Assembly (NCBI GenBank): GCA_947489425.1
Contig: CANLDL010000004.1
Location: 62,001 to 126,000, forward strand
Length of the DNA: 64,000 nt
Reading direction: 5' to 3'
From: an uncultured Pseudomonadales bacterium
GTDB lineage: Bacteria > Pseudomonadota > Gammaproteobacteria > Pseudomonadales > Cellvibrionaceae
Position numbers and translations under genes: made by a program. Each line of letters opens with the position of its first letter. Position 1 is the stretch's first letter. Below, piece after piece: positions 55,009-63,747 of the stretch. Below the pieces are notes generated by a model, which was not told the origin of the DNA, searched no databases, and was given only the letters and a program-made list of their open reading frames with translations.

Positions 55009-56760
55009 TTAGGCTAAACCAAGCTCTTGGCTTATTTTATCCATTAGTGCGGTTACATCACGCTTACCAACGAGAGAAACGGCCAATTTAATTGGGCTGC
55101 CTGAGTGCAATATGGCATTAATATCATAATACAGTGCATTGCCGACTCTTGTTGTGCGTTTTAATTTCAACTGTTTTATCTGTTTTACCTGATAAGTTCT
55201 ATCTCTCATTTTAAACATCCCTGAGCGAACACGCAGTTGATCACGTGAAGTATCCAGAGTAGACCTAAATAACCAAGCATCTAGTGAGATTAGTGTAAAC
55301 ACTAGTGCAAATATTCCTCCAACAACGGCAAACATGATACTACCGATACTCTCGATAATACCGTCGCCAGCGATCCAAGTAGGTACTCCAATTGCGCCTA
55401 CGTAGCATAGCGCTGCTATTGCCGTCATCGAGAATGCAACACCTTTGTGGCGTGAAGGAGGAAAATAATAGGATTGCCCTGTCGTCGTTGTGTTCGCGAT
55501 TACGCCTGTTTGTGACCAATCCCCTTGATCTGTATAAGTTTTTCGCGTGTGAATTTTATCGGCAACAGATTGCGTATTGATATTATATTTTGATGGGTTA
55601 AATACAGGGACCTCGAAGGTCTGAATATAATCAGCTCCTGGAATATTTGCTTGAATATTCAAGCGCCATAAGAGTTCATTGTCACTCTTCTCCCAATTAC
55701 TTGGTGCTGCATCGCGAGGGATTTCGAATAAAATAGGCAGCCTAAATGCGGTAGAGTACGAGCCCACTTCGACGGGGATTTTTTGCTCATCTTGCCATAA
55801 TATGGTTTCGGTTCTGTTGCTTTTGTTGCCTGATTTTACAATGTGACTTCTTATATTGGTCAGTTTGATATTAAAAACTGTGCTAGCCGGTAGTTTTTCC
55901 TTCATGATGAGTTCCCCGCGTAATATATGTCCAAGCGCAGCGGGGAGTGTATCGAGTTTGAATCGAGTATCTGAAAAACGCTTCCAGCGAAGGAAGTAAA
56001 TAATGGTTTGTACCCAGCAAATAAGAGTGCAGAAAGGGAATAGTGCAAAGAGTAATATGAGCTGATCCTGCTCTTTAATATATTTCTCTATTATTGTTGG
56101 CGCTGCCGCTACAGATATTATCGTCATTACAATTGTTGCGATGATAAGCACGATTAATTGTATTTTATGGCTTGATTTAAGTTGGTCTGTTTGCCAAATT
56201 TTTTTCCATTTCCAGGGTTCGTTGGGATATCGTCTTTGCTGTTCGTCTTCGTTTTTTTGAATGATTTTTAGGTAATGTATTCCCCCAAAAATAAGTGCGC
56301 TAATGCTTAATAAAATAAGTGCTGTTATAGCAGGTGCAACAATCGAACTTGATCGTAGATCACGATAGATAACAGCATCTGACGGGTTATCTGGGTTTAC
56401 CCAGATAGTTATTCTTTCTTTACTACGCCTGTGTTGCTTTAATTGTTGAACAATATCTCGATGATATGCCTCGTCCTTGTCGTACCTATCACTAACGAAT
56501 ATGCGTTTAGAGTTATAGTTTTTACCTTGCCATTGATAAATATAGTGCCCTGCTGCGCTATAGAAGGTTGAGTCTCCACCTCTTTCGCTAGCTAATCTGA
56601 CGGATAGTATAATGGCTTCTGCTTGTTGCCAATTGTCAGCTTCTGATGATTCAGAGAGTATGCTGATAACGGTTTTAGCGCTATTTAAACCAATAAGTAA
56701 AAAAGGCAGTAAGAATAGATAAAATGGCCATATAACTTTAGGTTTTCTGATTTTATCCAT
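55009..56760 (-). CDS. DUF3592 membrane protein
   Basis: The 583-residue product has an N-terminal helix (FYLFLLPFLLIGLNSAKTVI), a DUF3592 beta domain (about residues 40-130: AEAIILSVRLASERGGD, RITIWVNPDNPSDAVIYRDL), then four to six further helices and a C-terminal soluble part (SRDQLRVRSGMFKMRDRTYQ). The NP(x)NPSDAVIYR segment is diagnostic of DUF3592. The function is unknown. It is monocistronic with an AT-rich upstream region. Confidence 0.8.
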   Translation of the reverse strand: MDKIRKPKVIWPFYLFLLPFLLIGLNSAKTVISILSESSEADNWQQAEAIILSVRLASERGGDSTFYSAAGHYIYQWQGKNYNSKRIFVSDRYDKDEAYHRDIVQQLKQHRRSKERITIWVNPDNPSDAVIYRDLRSSSIVAPAITALILLSISALIFGGIHYLKIIQKNEDEQQRRYPNEPWKWKKIWQTDQLKSSHKIQLIVLIIATIVMTIISVAAAPTIIEKYIKEQDQLILLFALFPFCTLICWVQTIIYFLRWKRFSDTRFKLDTLPAALGHILRGELIMKEKLPASTVFNIKLTNIRSHIVKSGNKSNRTETILWQDEQKIPVEVGSYSTAFRLPILFEIPRDAAPSNWEKSDNELLWRLNIQANIPGADYIQTFEVPVFNPSKYNINTQSVADKIHTRKTYTDQGDWSQTGVIANTTTTGQSYYFPPSRHKGVAFSMTAIAALCYVGAIGVPTWIAGDGIIESIGSIMFAVVGGIFALVFTLISLDAWLFRSTLDTSRDQLRVRSGMFKMRDRTYQVKQIKQLKLKRTTRVGNALYYDINAILHSGSPIKLAVSLVGKRDVTALMDKISQELGLA

Positions 56761-57012
56761 GAATTGGATGTTTCCTTTAGATACAGTTGATCATTCTTAT
56801 TATGGTGTGTTGCTGGTAATAAATTAGCATCAGCTAACTTATACGTCTGCTTAGTATACTACTATTGCTTAAATATTTACTTGAATGCTTTTTATCTTTG
56901 AGGAGGCTATTTATTATTAGGAATTAAAAAGATAATAAATAAAAAGTATTTATGCCTATTAGTAGGAGATGTTTTGAGGTGTAACCATTTACGGCTAATG
57001 TATTGTAGAGAT

Positions 57013-57041
57013 AAAAGAGGTCCAAAGTGCAGACCTCTTTT
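57013..57041 (-). terminator. terminator of the peroxiredoxin gene
   Basis: AAAAGAGGTC and GACCTCTTTT form a perfect ten-bp stem around nine bases, with A/T runs as the outer pairs, so it can work on either strand. It lies 21 bp beyond the stop of the minus-strand peroxiredoxin gene. The rest of 56761-57062 is AT-rich with no gene seen. Confidence 0.7.
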
Positions 57042-57062
57042 TAGTAGTTCTTTAATGATGGA

Positions 57063-57722
57063 TTAGTTTGGCTGTTTTACGACGCGTAAATAAGGCTTTA
57101 ACTCGTTCCAGCCATCTGGATATTTCTCTTTAGCTTCTTCATTAGACACAGCGGGTACAATAATAACGTCGTCGCCATTCTCCCAATTTACGGGTGTTGC
57201 TACTTTATGCTTAGCTGTTAATTGCATAGAGTCCAATACTCTAATAATTTCATTAAAATTACGCCCTGTAGTCATAGGGTAAGTCATCATAAGTTTAATG
57301 TTTTTATCGGGCCCAATAATAAATACAGAGCGAACAGTGGCATTAGTTAAGGCAGTTCGTCCCTCAGAGCTGCCCGTCTCGTCAGCAGGAAACATATTGT
57401 AGAGCTTAGATACGTTGAGATCGGTGTCGCCAATCATCGGAAACTTAACTGGATGACCTTGGGTCTCTTCAATGTCTTTTGCCCATTCCGCATGATTGTC
57501 AACTGGGTCTACGCTTAGGCCAATCATCTTGCAGTTACGTTTGGCGAATTCATCTTCGAGACCTGCTGCAAAGCCGAGTTCTGTTGTGCAAACAGGTGTG
57601 AAGTCTTTGGGGTGAGAGAATAAAACTGCCCAACTATCTCCAATCCAATCATGAAAAGTGATTTCCCCTTGTGTGGTTTGAGCAGTAAAATTAGGTGCTT
57701 GATCATTAATGCGTAATGACAT
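57063..57722 (-). CDS. 1-Cys peroxiredoxin (Prx6 type)
   Basis: The 219-residue product starts MSLRINDQAPNFTAQTTQGE (ATG 57722; the longer frame begins in the leader). The peroxidatic Cys is in FSHPKDFTPVCTTELG. The long C-terminal domain (KVATPVNWENGDDVIIVPAV, PYLRVVKQP) is diagnostic of the Prx6/1-Cys subfamily. It reduces H2O2 and alkyl hydroperoxides in the cytosol. It is single-gene with its own terminator. Confidence 0.93.
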   Translation of the reverse strand: MSLRINDQAPNFTAQTTQGEITFHDWIGDSWAVLFSHPKDFTPVCTTELGFAAGLEDEFAKRNCKMIGLSVDPVDNHAEWAKDIEETQGHPVKFPMIGDTDLNVSKLYNMFPADETGSSEGRTALTNATVRSVFIIGPDKNIKLMMTYPMTTGRNFNEIIRVLDSMQLTAKHKVATPVNWENGDDVIIVPAVSNEEAKEKYPDGWNELKPYLRVVKQPN

Positions 57723-57987
57723 AACGAGTGTCCTCATTGCTTAGTAAATGAATGATTAATAGATGAGTGTTTTAATAAAAAGATTTATATGAAATCTATA
57801 GATAGACCAAGTGCTATTTTGTCGCCTTTATAAGGCACACACAAGTCTTAATATGATAGTGACAAGAACCAATTGTGCTATTGATATAATAGAAATATAT
57901 TGGTGGGGGCGAATTTTATAGGCTTAAGATAGTATAAAGGGTGGTAATTATTTGCCCACTATATTTTCGATAGTGGGCAAATTAGCA

Positions 57988-58776
57988 TCAGGGTTGCTGG
58001 TTAACGGTCCAATCGTATTTGATAAATTTTATTTTGTAACCCTCTGGAATAGGCTTGTCAAGGTAAGGGTTAACATAGCTTGCTAGATCCTTAGCCTTAC
58101 CTGATTCAACAAAATCGTCTACGTATACATCCAAAATCCATGAAAGATAGGCTGTGTTTTTATCGTGGTCAAAGCGCAAATGATTATCTTTAGTAAAAAA
58201 TTCTACAGTGGCCTCGTCGAATTGTTTATCAAGTGTCTCAGCTAAAAAAGGCTGTTGAGGTAGACGAGGACAATCTTTAACCATACAGTTAAGTGCAAAG
58301 TGTATGCGAGGTTCATCGAGTGGTCGAATGACTTTGTTTTCGTAATCGTAAAGGTTAGTTTTTTTTCCACCAATCACCACGCCTCTGAATTTAAAAAAAG
58401 CAGCACGTTTAAAAAAACTGCTAAAGTTTTTTGGGATTTTTTTCTTAACGACTTCATGCATAGTCAAAGCATTGTAGGTGTTGGAGTGGTAAGCTAATAC
58501 GTCGTTGCGTGTTGGAAACAATTCGGGATGAGACTTTGGACTAGTGCTTGCAATAAAGTCGACCATTTTCTTTAGATCATCTTGTTTTTCTTTAAGAGAG
58601 ATAAAATCCGTTCTCCCTTTATCATCGACAAACTCAACGAGTACCTTAGACCAGTGTTTTAGCGCCTCTTCGTAGGCTTCTTTACTTGTTGCATGGGTAA
58701 ATCCTGAAAAAAATACGCTGACAATAAATAATAAGGATGTTGATCTAATAAACGATAAAGGTGTTGCTCTTAGCAT
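57988..58776 (-). CDS. DUF547 exported protein
   Basis: ATG 58776 gives about 262 residues with a signal peptide (FIRSTSLLFIVSVFFSGFTHA). DUF547 hallmarks are visible: AYHSNTYNALTMHEVVKK, RIHFALNCMVKDCPRLPQQP (Cys/His) and YLSWILDVYVDDF. These proteins have a papain/transglutaminase-like fold, are probably periplasmic, and have unknown substrates. The upstream in-frame extension would overlap the radical SAM gene and is rejected. It starts 37 bp after that gene's stop, so it is likely an operon. Confidence 0.85.
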   Translation of the reverse strand: MLRATPLSFIRSTSLLFIVSVFFSGFTHATSKEAYEEALKHWSKVLVEFVDDKGRTDFISLKEKQDDLKKMVDFIASTSPKSHPELFPTRNDVLAYHSNTYNALTMHEVVKKKIPKNFSSFFKRAAFFKFRGVVIGGKKTNLYDYENKVIRPLDEPRIHFALNCMVKDCPRLPQQPFLAETLDKQFDEATVEFFTKDNHLRFDHDKNTAYLSWILDVYVDDFVESGKAKDLASYVNPYLDKPIPEGYKIKFIKYDWTVNQQP

Positions 58777-58813
58777 AATAATTGTAACCGTGTTGATGAA
58801 TATGTATAGCGAT

Positions 58814-60064
58814 TTAACTTGCCGCCTTTTTAGGGCTATGCCACTTAAGAGGTTGAAATTCTTCGACAGTTCCATCTTTGTTGGTGATTTCTAAAGGCTT
58901 GAGAATATAGTCATCGCGTTTAGCATTATGCTTACACATCGAAATGGGCCCCTCTGCGGTCATAACCATAAAAGAGCAGCCATCTATTCGATCTTCCTCT
59001 AGATGCTGTGCATCCATAAAGTTTTGTACGAATATAGTCATTTTGTGAATGCGGCCTCGGCCTTTTATGATATCACTAGATAAGTTCATGGCTTTTTTAA
59101 AGCCGTATAAAAATAGCCGGGGCCACCACAGTGGTTTAGTTATCGTCTCTTTTAAAAACGACATAACAATACTGCTAGTTGATGCATGCCTATCCCAAGA
59201 GATAGTAGAAAAATCTTTAACAAAATCACCAAAAAAATTCTTGTCAGTCATCATTGGATGAATAGTGTTGTTGATGACAAAGTTGGGTAAATAGCTATGG
59301 CAGTCACTGTGGCCCAATTGCATGGCATCCCAAGGGAGTGATTTTTGTGCCGACTTTTCTATCTGTTGTTGTACTGTTTCTTTGCTAATGATAATGTCGC
59401 GAGTTTTCCATTCTCCTCGGCCAGTATCTGCCTGTAGCTGAAAAGAAATTAAGCCAACGGTATCGGCTTGTGTGCTAAAAAAATCAACCAGTGTGGGTAT
59501 CTCTGCAAAATTTTCTTTATGGACGGTTGTATTAAAAATTACTGTTAAGCCTAGCCCACGAGTGCGGTTAATATACTCTTGGCGTATTTCATTGAGTTCA
59601 AACTCATTTTTGTAACCTTTACGCCGTTGTGTGGTATCAACATGAAAGGCCACGTCACATAAGCCTACATTGGCAAGTTTAGTTAATAGCTCGCGGCTTG
59701 CGGCGAGGCCATTAGTAAATAGTGCAGGATAGAGGCCTATATCACGTGCGTAGCGAACTATTTCTATAAGCTCTTTATGCTTACGTAAGGTAGGGTCCCC
59801 GCCGGTAATTTGTACATGGGTACCTTTGCCATAATGTGTAAGCACATTGTCGAGGCGCTTAAAGATCTCACTAATAGGAATATCACGTACAGCTTGAGAG
59901 TGCTCCGACAAATAGCAAAGTGTACAATCCAGGTTGCATCGCTGGGTTATCTCTACGGCAACGCAGCCAATTGTTTGTATACGCCCTAAAATTTGATTGC
60001 TCGTAAATAGTTTACCCATTCTGTCTTGGGTTTGGCGTAATAAACGCTCTTTTTGCTGTGACAT
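58814..60064 (-). CDS. radical SAM protein of unknown substrate
   Basis: ATG 60064 gives about 416 residues. The 4Fe-4S motif is in VAVEITQRCNLDCTLCYLSE (CxxxCxxC), followed by the SAM-binding HVQITGGDPTLR and FNTTVHKENFAEIP strand. The C-terminus carries RIDGCSFMVMTAEGPISMCK, two Cys that could hold part of an auxiliary cluster, but not a full SPASM set. The substrate is unknown. The operon with DUF547 and the divergent exported gene at 60169 suggest an envelope or lipid modification, as speculation. Confidence 0.85.
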   Translation of the reverse strand: MSQQKERLLRQTQDRMGKLFTSNQILGRIQTIGCVAVEITQRCNLDCTLCYLSEHSQAVRDIPISEIFKRLDNVLTHYGKGTHVQITGGDPTLRKHKELIEIVRYARDIGLYPALFTNGLAASRELLTKLANVGLCDVAFHVDTTQRRKGYKNEFELNEIRQEYINRTRGLGLTVIFNTTVHKENFAEIPTLVDFFSTQADTVGLISFQLQADTGRGEWKTRDIIISKETVQQQIEKSAQKSLPWDAMQLGHSDCHSYLPNFVINNTIHPMMTDKNFFGDFVKDFSTISWDRHASTSSIVMSFLKETITKPLWWPRLFLYGFKKAMNLSSDIIKGRGRIHKMTIFVQNFMDAQHLEEDRIDGCSFMVMTAEGPISMCKHNAKRDDYILKPLEITNKDGTVEEFQPLKWHSPKKAAS

Positions 60065-60168
60065 CAATTGGGTACCGCGTTGTTTATAATTAATTATAGT
60101 TAGGGATATTATGCCTGTTATCGTAGTCAATAAATGAAAGAGCCTAATACAACACTGGATAATAACGG

Positions 60169-61230
60169 ATGATAAGACCCTGTAGTACCAAACTAAGTTC
60201 CAGTTTACGGGTTTTGATAAGCAGTTTGTTATTGTTTGCCGGCATCAGTGCAAGCAGTTCAGAGTTGCCAGTAGCTACTGGGGTATCAACGTCTGTTACT
60301 TATCAAGGTAGTCGTTTTAATGCGATTAAGCAGATAGTATTTGCAGAACCTTATCAAGAGTTACCCCAGTATCGTGTTGAGCGTAAGCATTTTGGTAAAA
60401 AAGGTAACAATAAAGGCAATTATGTTTTAGAGGCGGGCAAGAGAACTTTGTCTATTAGACATGATTTATTAGACTTTCCCAATAAACAAAAGTTGTTTCA
60501 GGCAAATGGTATTTGTTTTGCTGGTAGATGGCGTATCGATAAGCAATCATCTTTTAGCGGGCAGTTTAGTTACTTAACCAATACACCTGTTATTGCGCGA
60601 GCATCGGTTGCGTTAAGCGGTACTAAACAAAAAAATAAACGTGCCTTTGGTTTTGCTCTAAAATTATTTCCTGCCGCCAATAAAAATGACATCGTGCCAA
60701 CATTAAATGTATTCGTGATGCATTCGCTATCGGGTACAGTGACCCAGCACGTGCTCGATCTCACCATGGATAATGAGCCACCGCTCAACGGTTTGCCGCC
60801 TTTTTCTCAGCTCGGTGTCGCTTATCGCTTATTGAAAGATTTTAGCCGAGCAGATAAAGAGATTAGCCAGCAAAAACCTGATGTTGGTTTTAGGCCTGTC
60901 TCTCATTTAGCCGAAATTAATAGTCGCGGTAAACGTATTACCGATGAGAAAATTATCTCACCTCGTTGGTTAAGACTACGCCCGAGTGATGAAGCCCCTC
61001 GTGTTGATAAAGATGATTTTAGGGACGAATTGCGTTTGGATCATTATCCTAAAGAGCAATTAATATGGACAATAGAGGTGGGGACAGTTGAGGATGTTAA
61101 CAATAATAAAAAACCTCAAAAATCAAAAGCGCATTGGCAGATGATTGGCAGGCTAGTATTGAATGAGTCTGTGACATCAGCTACTTGCGATCAACGGCTA
61201 CACTTTTCGCATCCCACGCTTCAGCAATGA
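60169..61230 (+). CDS. exported protein with distant catalase-like pattern
   Basis: The 353-residue product has a signal peptide (VLISSLLLFAGISASSSE). The segments RAFGFALKLFPA, PTLNVFVMHSLSG, FSQLGVAYRLLKDFSRADKE and KEQLIWTIEVG resemble, loosely, the beta-barrel and helical parts of catalase-like proteins, but the catalytic His/Asn and heme Tyr are not identified. Function unknown. It is divergent from the radical SAM gene (105 bp apart), so the two may share regulation. Confidence 0.55.
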   Translation: MIRPCSTKLSSSLRVLISSLLLFAGISASSSELPVATGVSTSVTYQGSRFNAIKQIVFAEPYQELPQYRVERKHFGKKGNNKGNYVLEAGKRTLSIRHDLLDFPNKQKLFQANGICFAGRWRIDKQSSFSGQFSYLTNTPVIARASVALSGTKQKNKRAFGFALKLFPAANKNDIVPTLNVFVMHSLSGTVTQHVLDLTMDNEPPLNGLPPFSQLGVAYRLLKDFSRADKEISQQKPDVGFRPVSHLAEINSRGKRITDEKIISPRWLRLRPSDEAPRVDKDDFRDELRLDHYPKEQLIWTIEVGTVEDVNNNKKPQKSKAHWQMIGRLVLNESVTSATCDQRLHFSHPTLQQ

Positions 61231-61383
61231 GAGCATGCTTATTCTTTAAATTTATCTCCTATTAAAAGAGTAATGAGTATCTAAATATATTATTTAGAAT
61301 TCAAATACTTAACTTATTAATTGATACTACAGACTCCATTTAGTGAATATTTTTTCTTGACTTCTTTTAGATAATGAATTTAA

Positions 61384-61397
61384 CTATATGCATGTAG
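61384..61397. promoter_or_regulatory. candidate TetR operator 1
   Basis: CTATATGCATGTAG differs at one base from the perfect palindrome at 62580-62593 in front of the tetR gene. It lies 130 bp upstream of the dehydrogenase. The 61231-61526 gap contains no gene. Confidence 0.4.
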
Positions 61398-61485
61398 GTA
61401 AGTAATTGTCTTACTATTGCTAGACAATTGAAGGCAGAGACAATTTAAATCAGCATGATATCAAGAAGATATTTCAGAAAAATAC

Positions 61486-61503
61486 TTACCTGTATATAGG
61501 TAA
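61486..61503. promoter_or_regulatory. candidate TetR operator 2, before the dehydrogenase
   Basis: TTACCTGTATATAGGTAA has perfect six-base arms with a six-base centre. It is identical to 63184-63201, and the identity extends outside (AC before, TTAA after). It ends 23 bp before the start codon at 61527, a good position for repression. Confidence 0.65.
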
Positions 61504-61526
61504 TTAAATATAAGGCGTGAAAAATT

Positions 61527-62540
61527 ATGACAAAGACAATTAAAGCTTATGCGGCATTTGAAGAGAAAGGTCCACTCAAGCCATTCGAGTATGATCCTGG
61601 TGCCTTGGGTAAAAATGAAGTTGAGATAGAGGTTCATTATTGCGGTATCTGCCATAGTGATCTCAGTATGATCGATGACGAATGGGGCATGACGCAATAT
61701 CCTATTGTTGCAGGTCATGAAGTAGCTGGAAAAATTAATGCTGTTGGTGAGAATGTAAAAGGATTGTCTGTTGGCCAGAATGTAGGCCTTGGCTGGCACT
61801 CTGGATATGGCGATTGCCCTTCTTGTAGTTCTAGTGATTTAAACCTCTCTGCGACAGCGCAACCCACTATTGCTGGCCGTCACGGTGGTTTTGCCGATAG
61901 AGTACGTGCAGATGCACAAAGCGTTGTTGCTATTCCTGATGGTGTAGACCTGGCTACCGCTGGCCCTCTTTTTTGTGCGGGTATTACAGTTTTTAACCCT
62001 CTCGTGCAGTTTAATGTAAAGCCTACCAGTAAGGTGGCGGTTATTGGTATTGGTGGTTTAGGGCACTTGGCTCTCCAGTTTCTCAACGCGTGGGGTTGTG
62101 AAGTGACAGCTTTTACATCCAGTGAGAGTAAAAAAGAAGAAGCACTAAAACTGGGTGCACATCGAACATTAAATTCTCGTGACGCGGCTGAGATTGAAGC
62201 CGCAGCGAATCAGTTTGATTTCATTATCTCGACGGTCAATGTTAAATTAGATTGGAATGCCTACGTTGCTACCTTGGCACCCAAAGGTCGCTTTGTTTTC
62301 GTTGGGGCAACCCTTGAACCGCTTGATTTAGATGCATTTGGTCTTATTTTGAAGCAAGCCTCGGTCTCTGGATCGGTCGTTGGTAGCCCTGAAACAATTG
62401 CGACCATGCTTGATTTTGCTAAATTGCATGGCGTAAAACCCCAAGTTGAGGTTTTTCCGATGAGCAAAGTGAATGAAGCAATTGAAAAGCTGAAATCAGG
62501 CGATATTCACTATCGTATTGTGCTTTCTAATCAAGATTAG
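61527..62540 (+). CDS. zinc-type alcohol dehydrogenase (MDR, YahK/CAD-like)
   Basis: The 337-residue product has catalytic zinc ligands in HYCGICHSDLSM and AGHEVAG and a late Cys in GPLFCAGITVF. The Rossmann loop is VAVIGIGGLGHLALQF. The structural-zinc lobe keeps only two Cys (GDCPSCSSSDLNL) instead of four, so that site is probably lost. Family members reduce aldehydes with NADPH. A palindromic operator precedes it and a TetR gene follows 92 bp downstream, so it is probably an inducible aldehyde/quinone stress enzyme. Confidence 0.9.
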   Translation: MTKTIKAYAAFEEKGPLKPFEYDPGALGKNEVEIEVHYCGICHSDLSMIDDEWGMTQYPIVAGHEVAGKINAVGENVKGLSVGQNVGLGWHSGYGDCPSCSSSDLNLSATAQPTIAGRHGGFADRVRADAQSVVAIPDGVDLATAGPLFCAGITVFNPLVQFNVKPTSKVAVIGIGGLGHLALQFLNAWGCEVTAFTSSESKKEEALKLGAHRTLNSRDAAEIEAAANQFDFIISTVNVKLDWNAYVATLAPKGRFVFVGATLEPLDLDAFGLILKQASVSGSVVGSPETIATMLDFAKLHGVKPQVEVFPMSKVNEAIEKLKSGDIHYRIVLSNQD

Positions 62541-62579
62541 GGCTTGATTTAAATTAATTAAGTCGTATGATGTATTTGC

Positions 62580-62593
62580 CTATATGCATATAG
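62580..62593. promoter_or_regulatory. candidate TetR operator 3, autoregulatory
   Basis: CTATATGCATATAG is a perfect 14-bp palindrome, 39 bp before the tetR ATG. It is related to the site at 61384-61397 and shares the CTRTAT...TAG core with the two TTACCT...AGGTAA sites. Confidence 0.5.
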
Positions 62594-62632
62594 ATAGACG
62601 AGTGCTAATCAAATACTTATACAAATAGAATT

Positions 62633-63160
62633 ATGACTGATACAAAGACTAAAATTTTAGATTTGGCCGAATGCCTTACTCAAACTAATGGATTTAATGG
62701 CTTTAGCTACCTAGATATTGCTGAAGAAATAGGTATTAAGGGGGCGAGTGTTCACTATCATTTTAAGAGCAAGGATGATCTGGCAGTTGCCTTAGTTGAG
62801 CGCCTTCGTGAGCTTCATATGACCATCTTTAGGCAGATGGAGACGAGTATTGCTGACCCCTCAAAGCGTATAGAGGCAGTGATTATGCACTTTCAGCAAT
62901 ACGCCGAAGAGGATAAGTTTTGCTTATGCGGCATGATGGCGGCTGAACTTTATTCTTTGAGTGAACGTGTCAGTAACAGTTTAAATAAGTATTTTAATGA
63001 TTATCAAAACTGGTTAACTCGTCAGTTTGAAGCGTTAGGTCATGAAAATGCTACATTACAAGCGATTCAATTTTTGAGTGCTTTAGAAGGGTCGCTATTA
63101 CTTGCGCGTCTTAGAAAAAGCCCAAAAGTAGTAAGCGAGACAATGGTTGGCTTCTTATGA
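62633..63160 (+). CDS. TetR/AcrR-family regulator
   Basis: The 175-residue product has an N-terminal helix-turn-helix (FSYLDIAEEIGIKGASVHYHF followed by KSKDDLAVAL) and an all-helical ligand domain containing FCLCGMMAAELYSL with paired Cys that could sense thiol-reactive compounds, as in AcuR/NemR-like repressors. It lies between two genes that carry the same palindromic operator, so it is their likely repressor. Confidence 0.9.
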   Translation: MTDTKTKILDLAECLTQTNGFNGFSYLDIAEEIGIKGASVHYHFKSKDDLAVALVERLRELHMTIFRQMETSIADPSKRIEAVIMHFQQYAEEDKFCLCGMMAAELYSLSERVSNSLNKYFNDYQNWLTRQFEALGHENATLQAIQFLSALEGSLLLARLRKSPKVVSETMVGFL

Positions 63161-63183
63161 ATCCATTTCTTTAACCACAAGAC

Positions 63184-63201
63184 TTACCTGTATATAGGTA
63201 A
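63184..63201. promoter_or_regulatory. candidate TetR operator 4, before the secreted NTF2-like gene
   Basis: TTACCTGTATATAGGTAA is identical to 61486-61503, including flanks. It ends six bases before the ATG at 63208, overlapping the ribosome-binding region, so bound repressor would block expression. Confidence 0.65.
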
Positions 63202-63207
63202 TTAATT

Positions 63208-63714
63208 ATGAAAAAGATAACTCCTTTAGCTTTAAGTATTGCAATGTTTACCTTTGCAATATCGAACGTTTATTCACAATCCAACATTAATGAGAAGGTT
63301 CCCATGATACAAACAGATATTTCTAAAGTAACAAAAGCCGATGAGGCCAACAGCTTTAACGAATATAACGCGGTTGTCGAGGCGTTACAGCCCTACATCA
63401 AAAGTGCAACAAGCGGTGACGGTAAAGTAATTCGCACGGCTTTTTACGATCACGCGCATATTGTTGGCTCTATTGGCGGGCAGTTCTACAACATGGACTT
63501 GGATGTCTTTGCTGGTGCAGTAGCCGAGGGTGGCCCTTCTGAAAATGTTCAACACCATATCGCTTGGATTGACATTTCAGGCCCTGCCGCGGCAGCAAAA
63601 GTTGAATTTATCGACTGGGGTGGCAACCGCTTTACTGATTTTTTTGTACTTTATAAGCATGAAGGACAATGGAAGATCAGTGGCAAAGTCTACGACTCGC
63701 ATAGCAACAATTAA
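63208..63714 (+). CDS. secreted NTF2-like (lumazine-binding-type) protein
   Basis: The 168-residue product has a signal peptide (LALSIAMFTFAISNVYSQ). An NTF2/SnoaL-type fold follows: EYNAVVEALQPYIKSATSGD, TAFYDHAHIVGSIGGQFYNM, AKVEFIDWGGNRFTDFFVLY and EGQWKISGKVYDS. This pattern is annotated as putative lumazine-binding in many genomes. The catalytic role is unknown. It shares the operator of the upstream dehydrogenase and precedes an AhpD-like gene by 33 bp. Confidence 0.82.
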   Translation: MKKITPLALSIAMFTFAISNVYSQSNINEKVPMIQTDISKVTKADEANSFNEYNAVVEALQPYIKSATSGDGKVIRTAFYDHAHIVGSIGGQFYNMDLDVFAGAVAEGGPSENVQHHIAWIDISGPAAAAKVEFIDWGGNRFTDFFVLYKHEGQWKISGKVYDSHSNN

Positions 63715-63747
63715 TTAAACAGAAACATTCAAAATTAAGAGTACATT

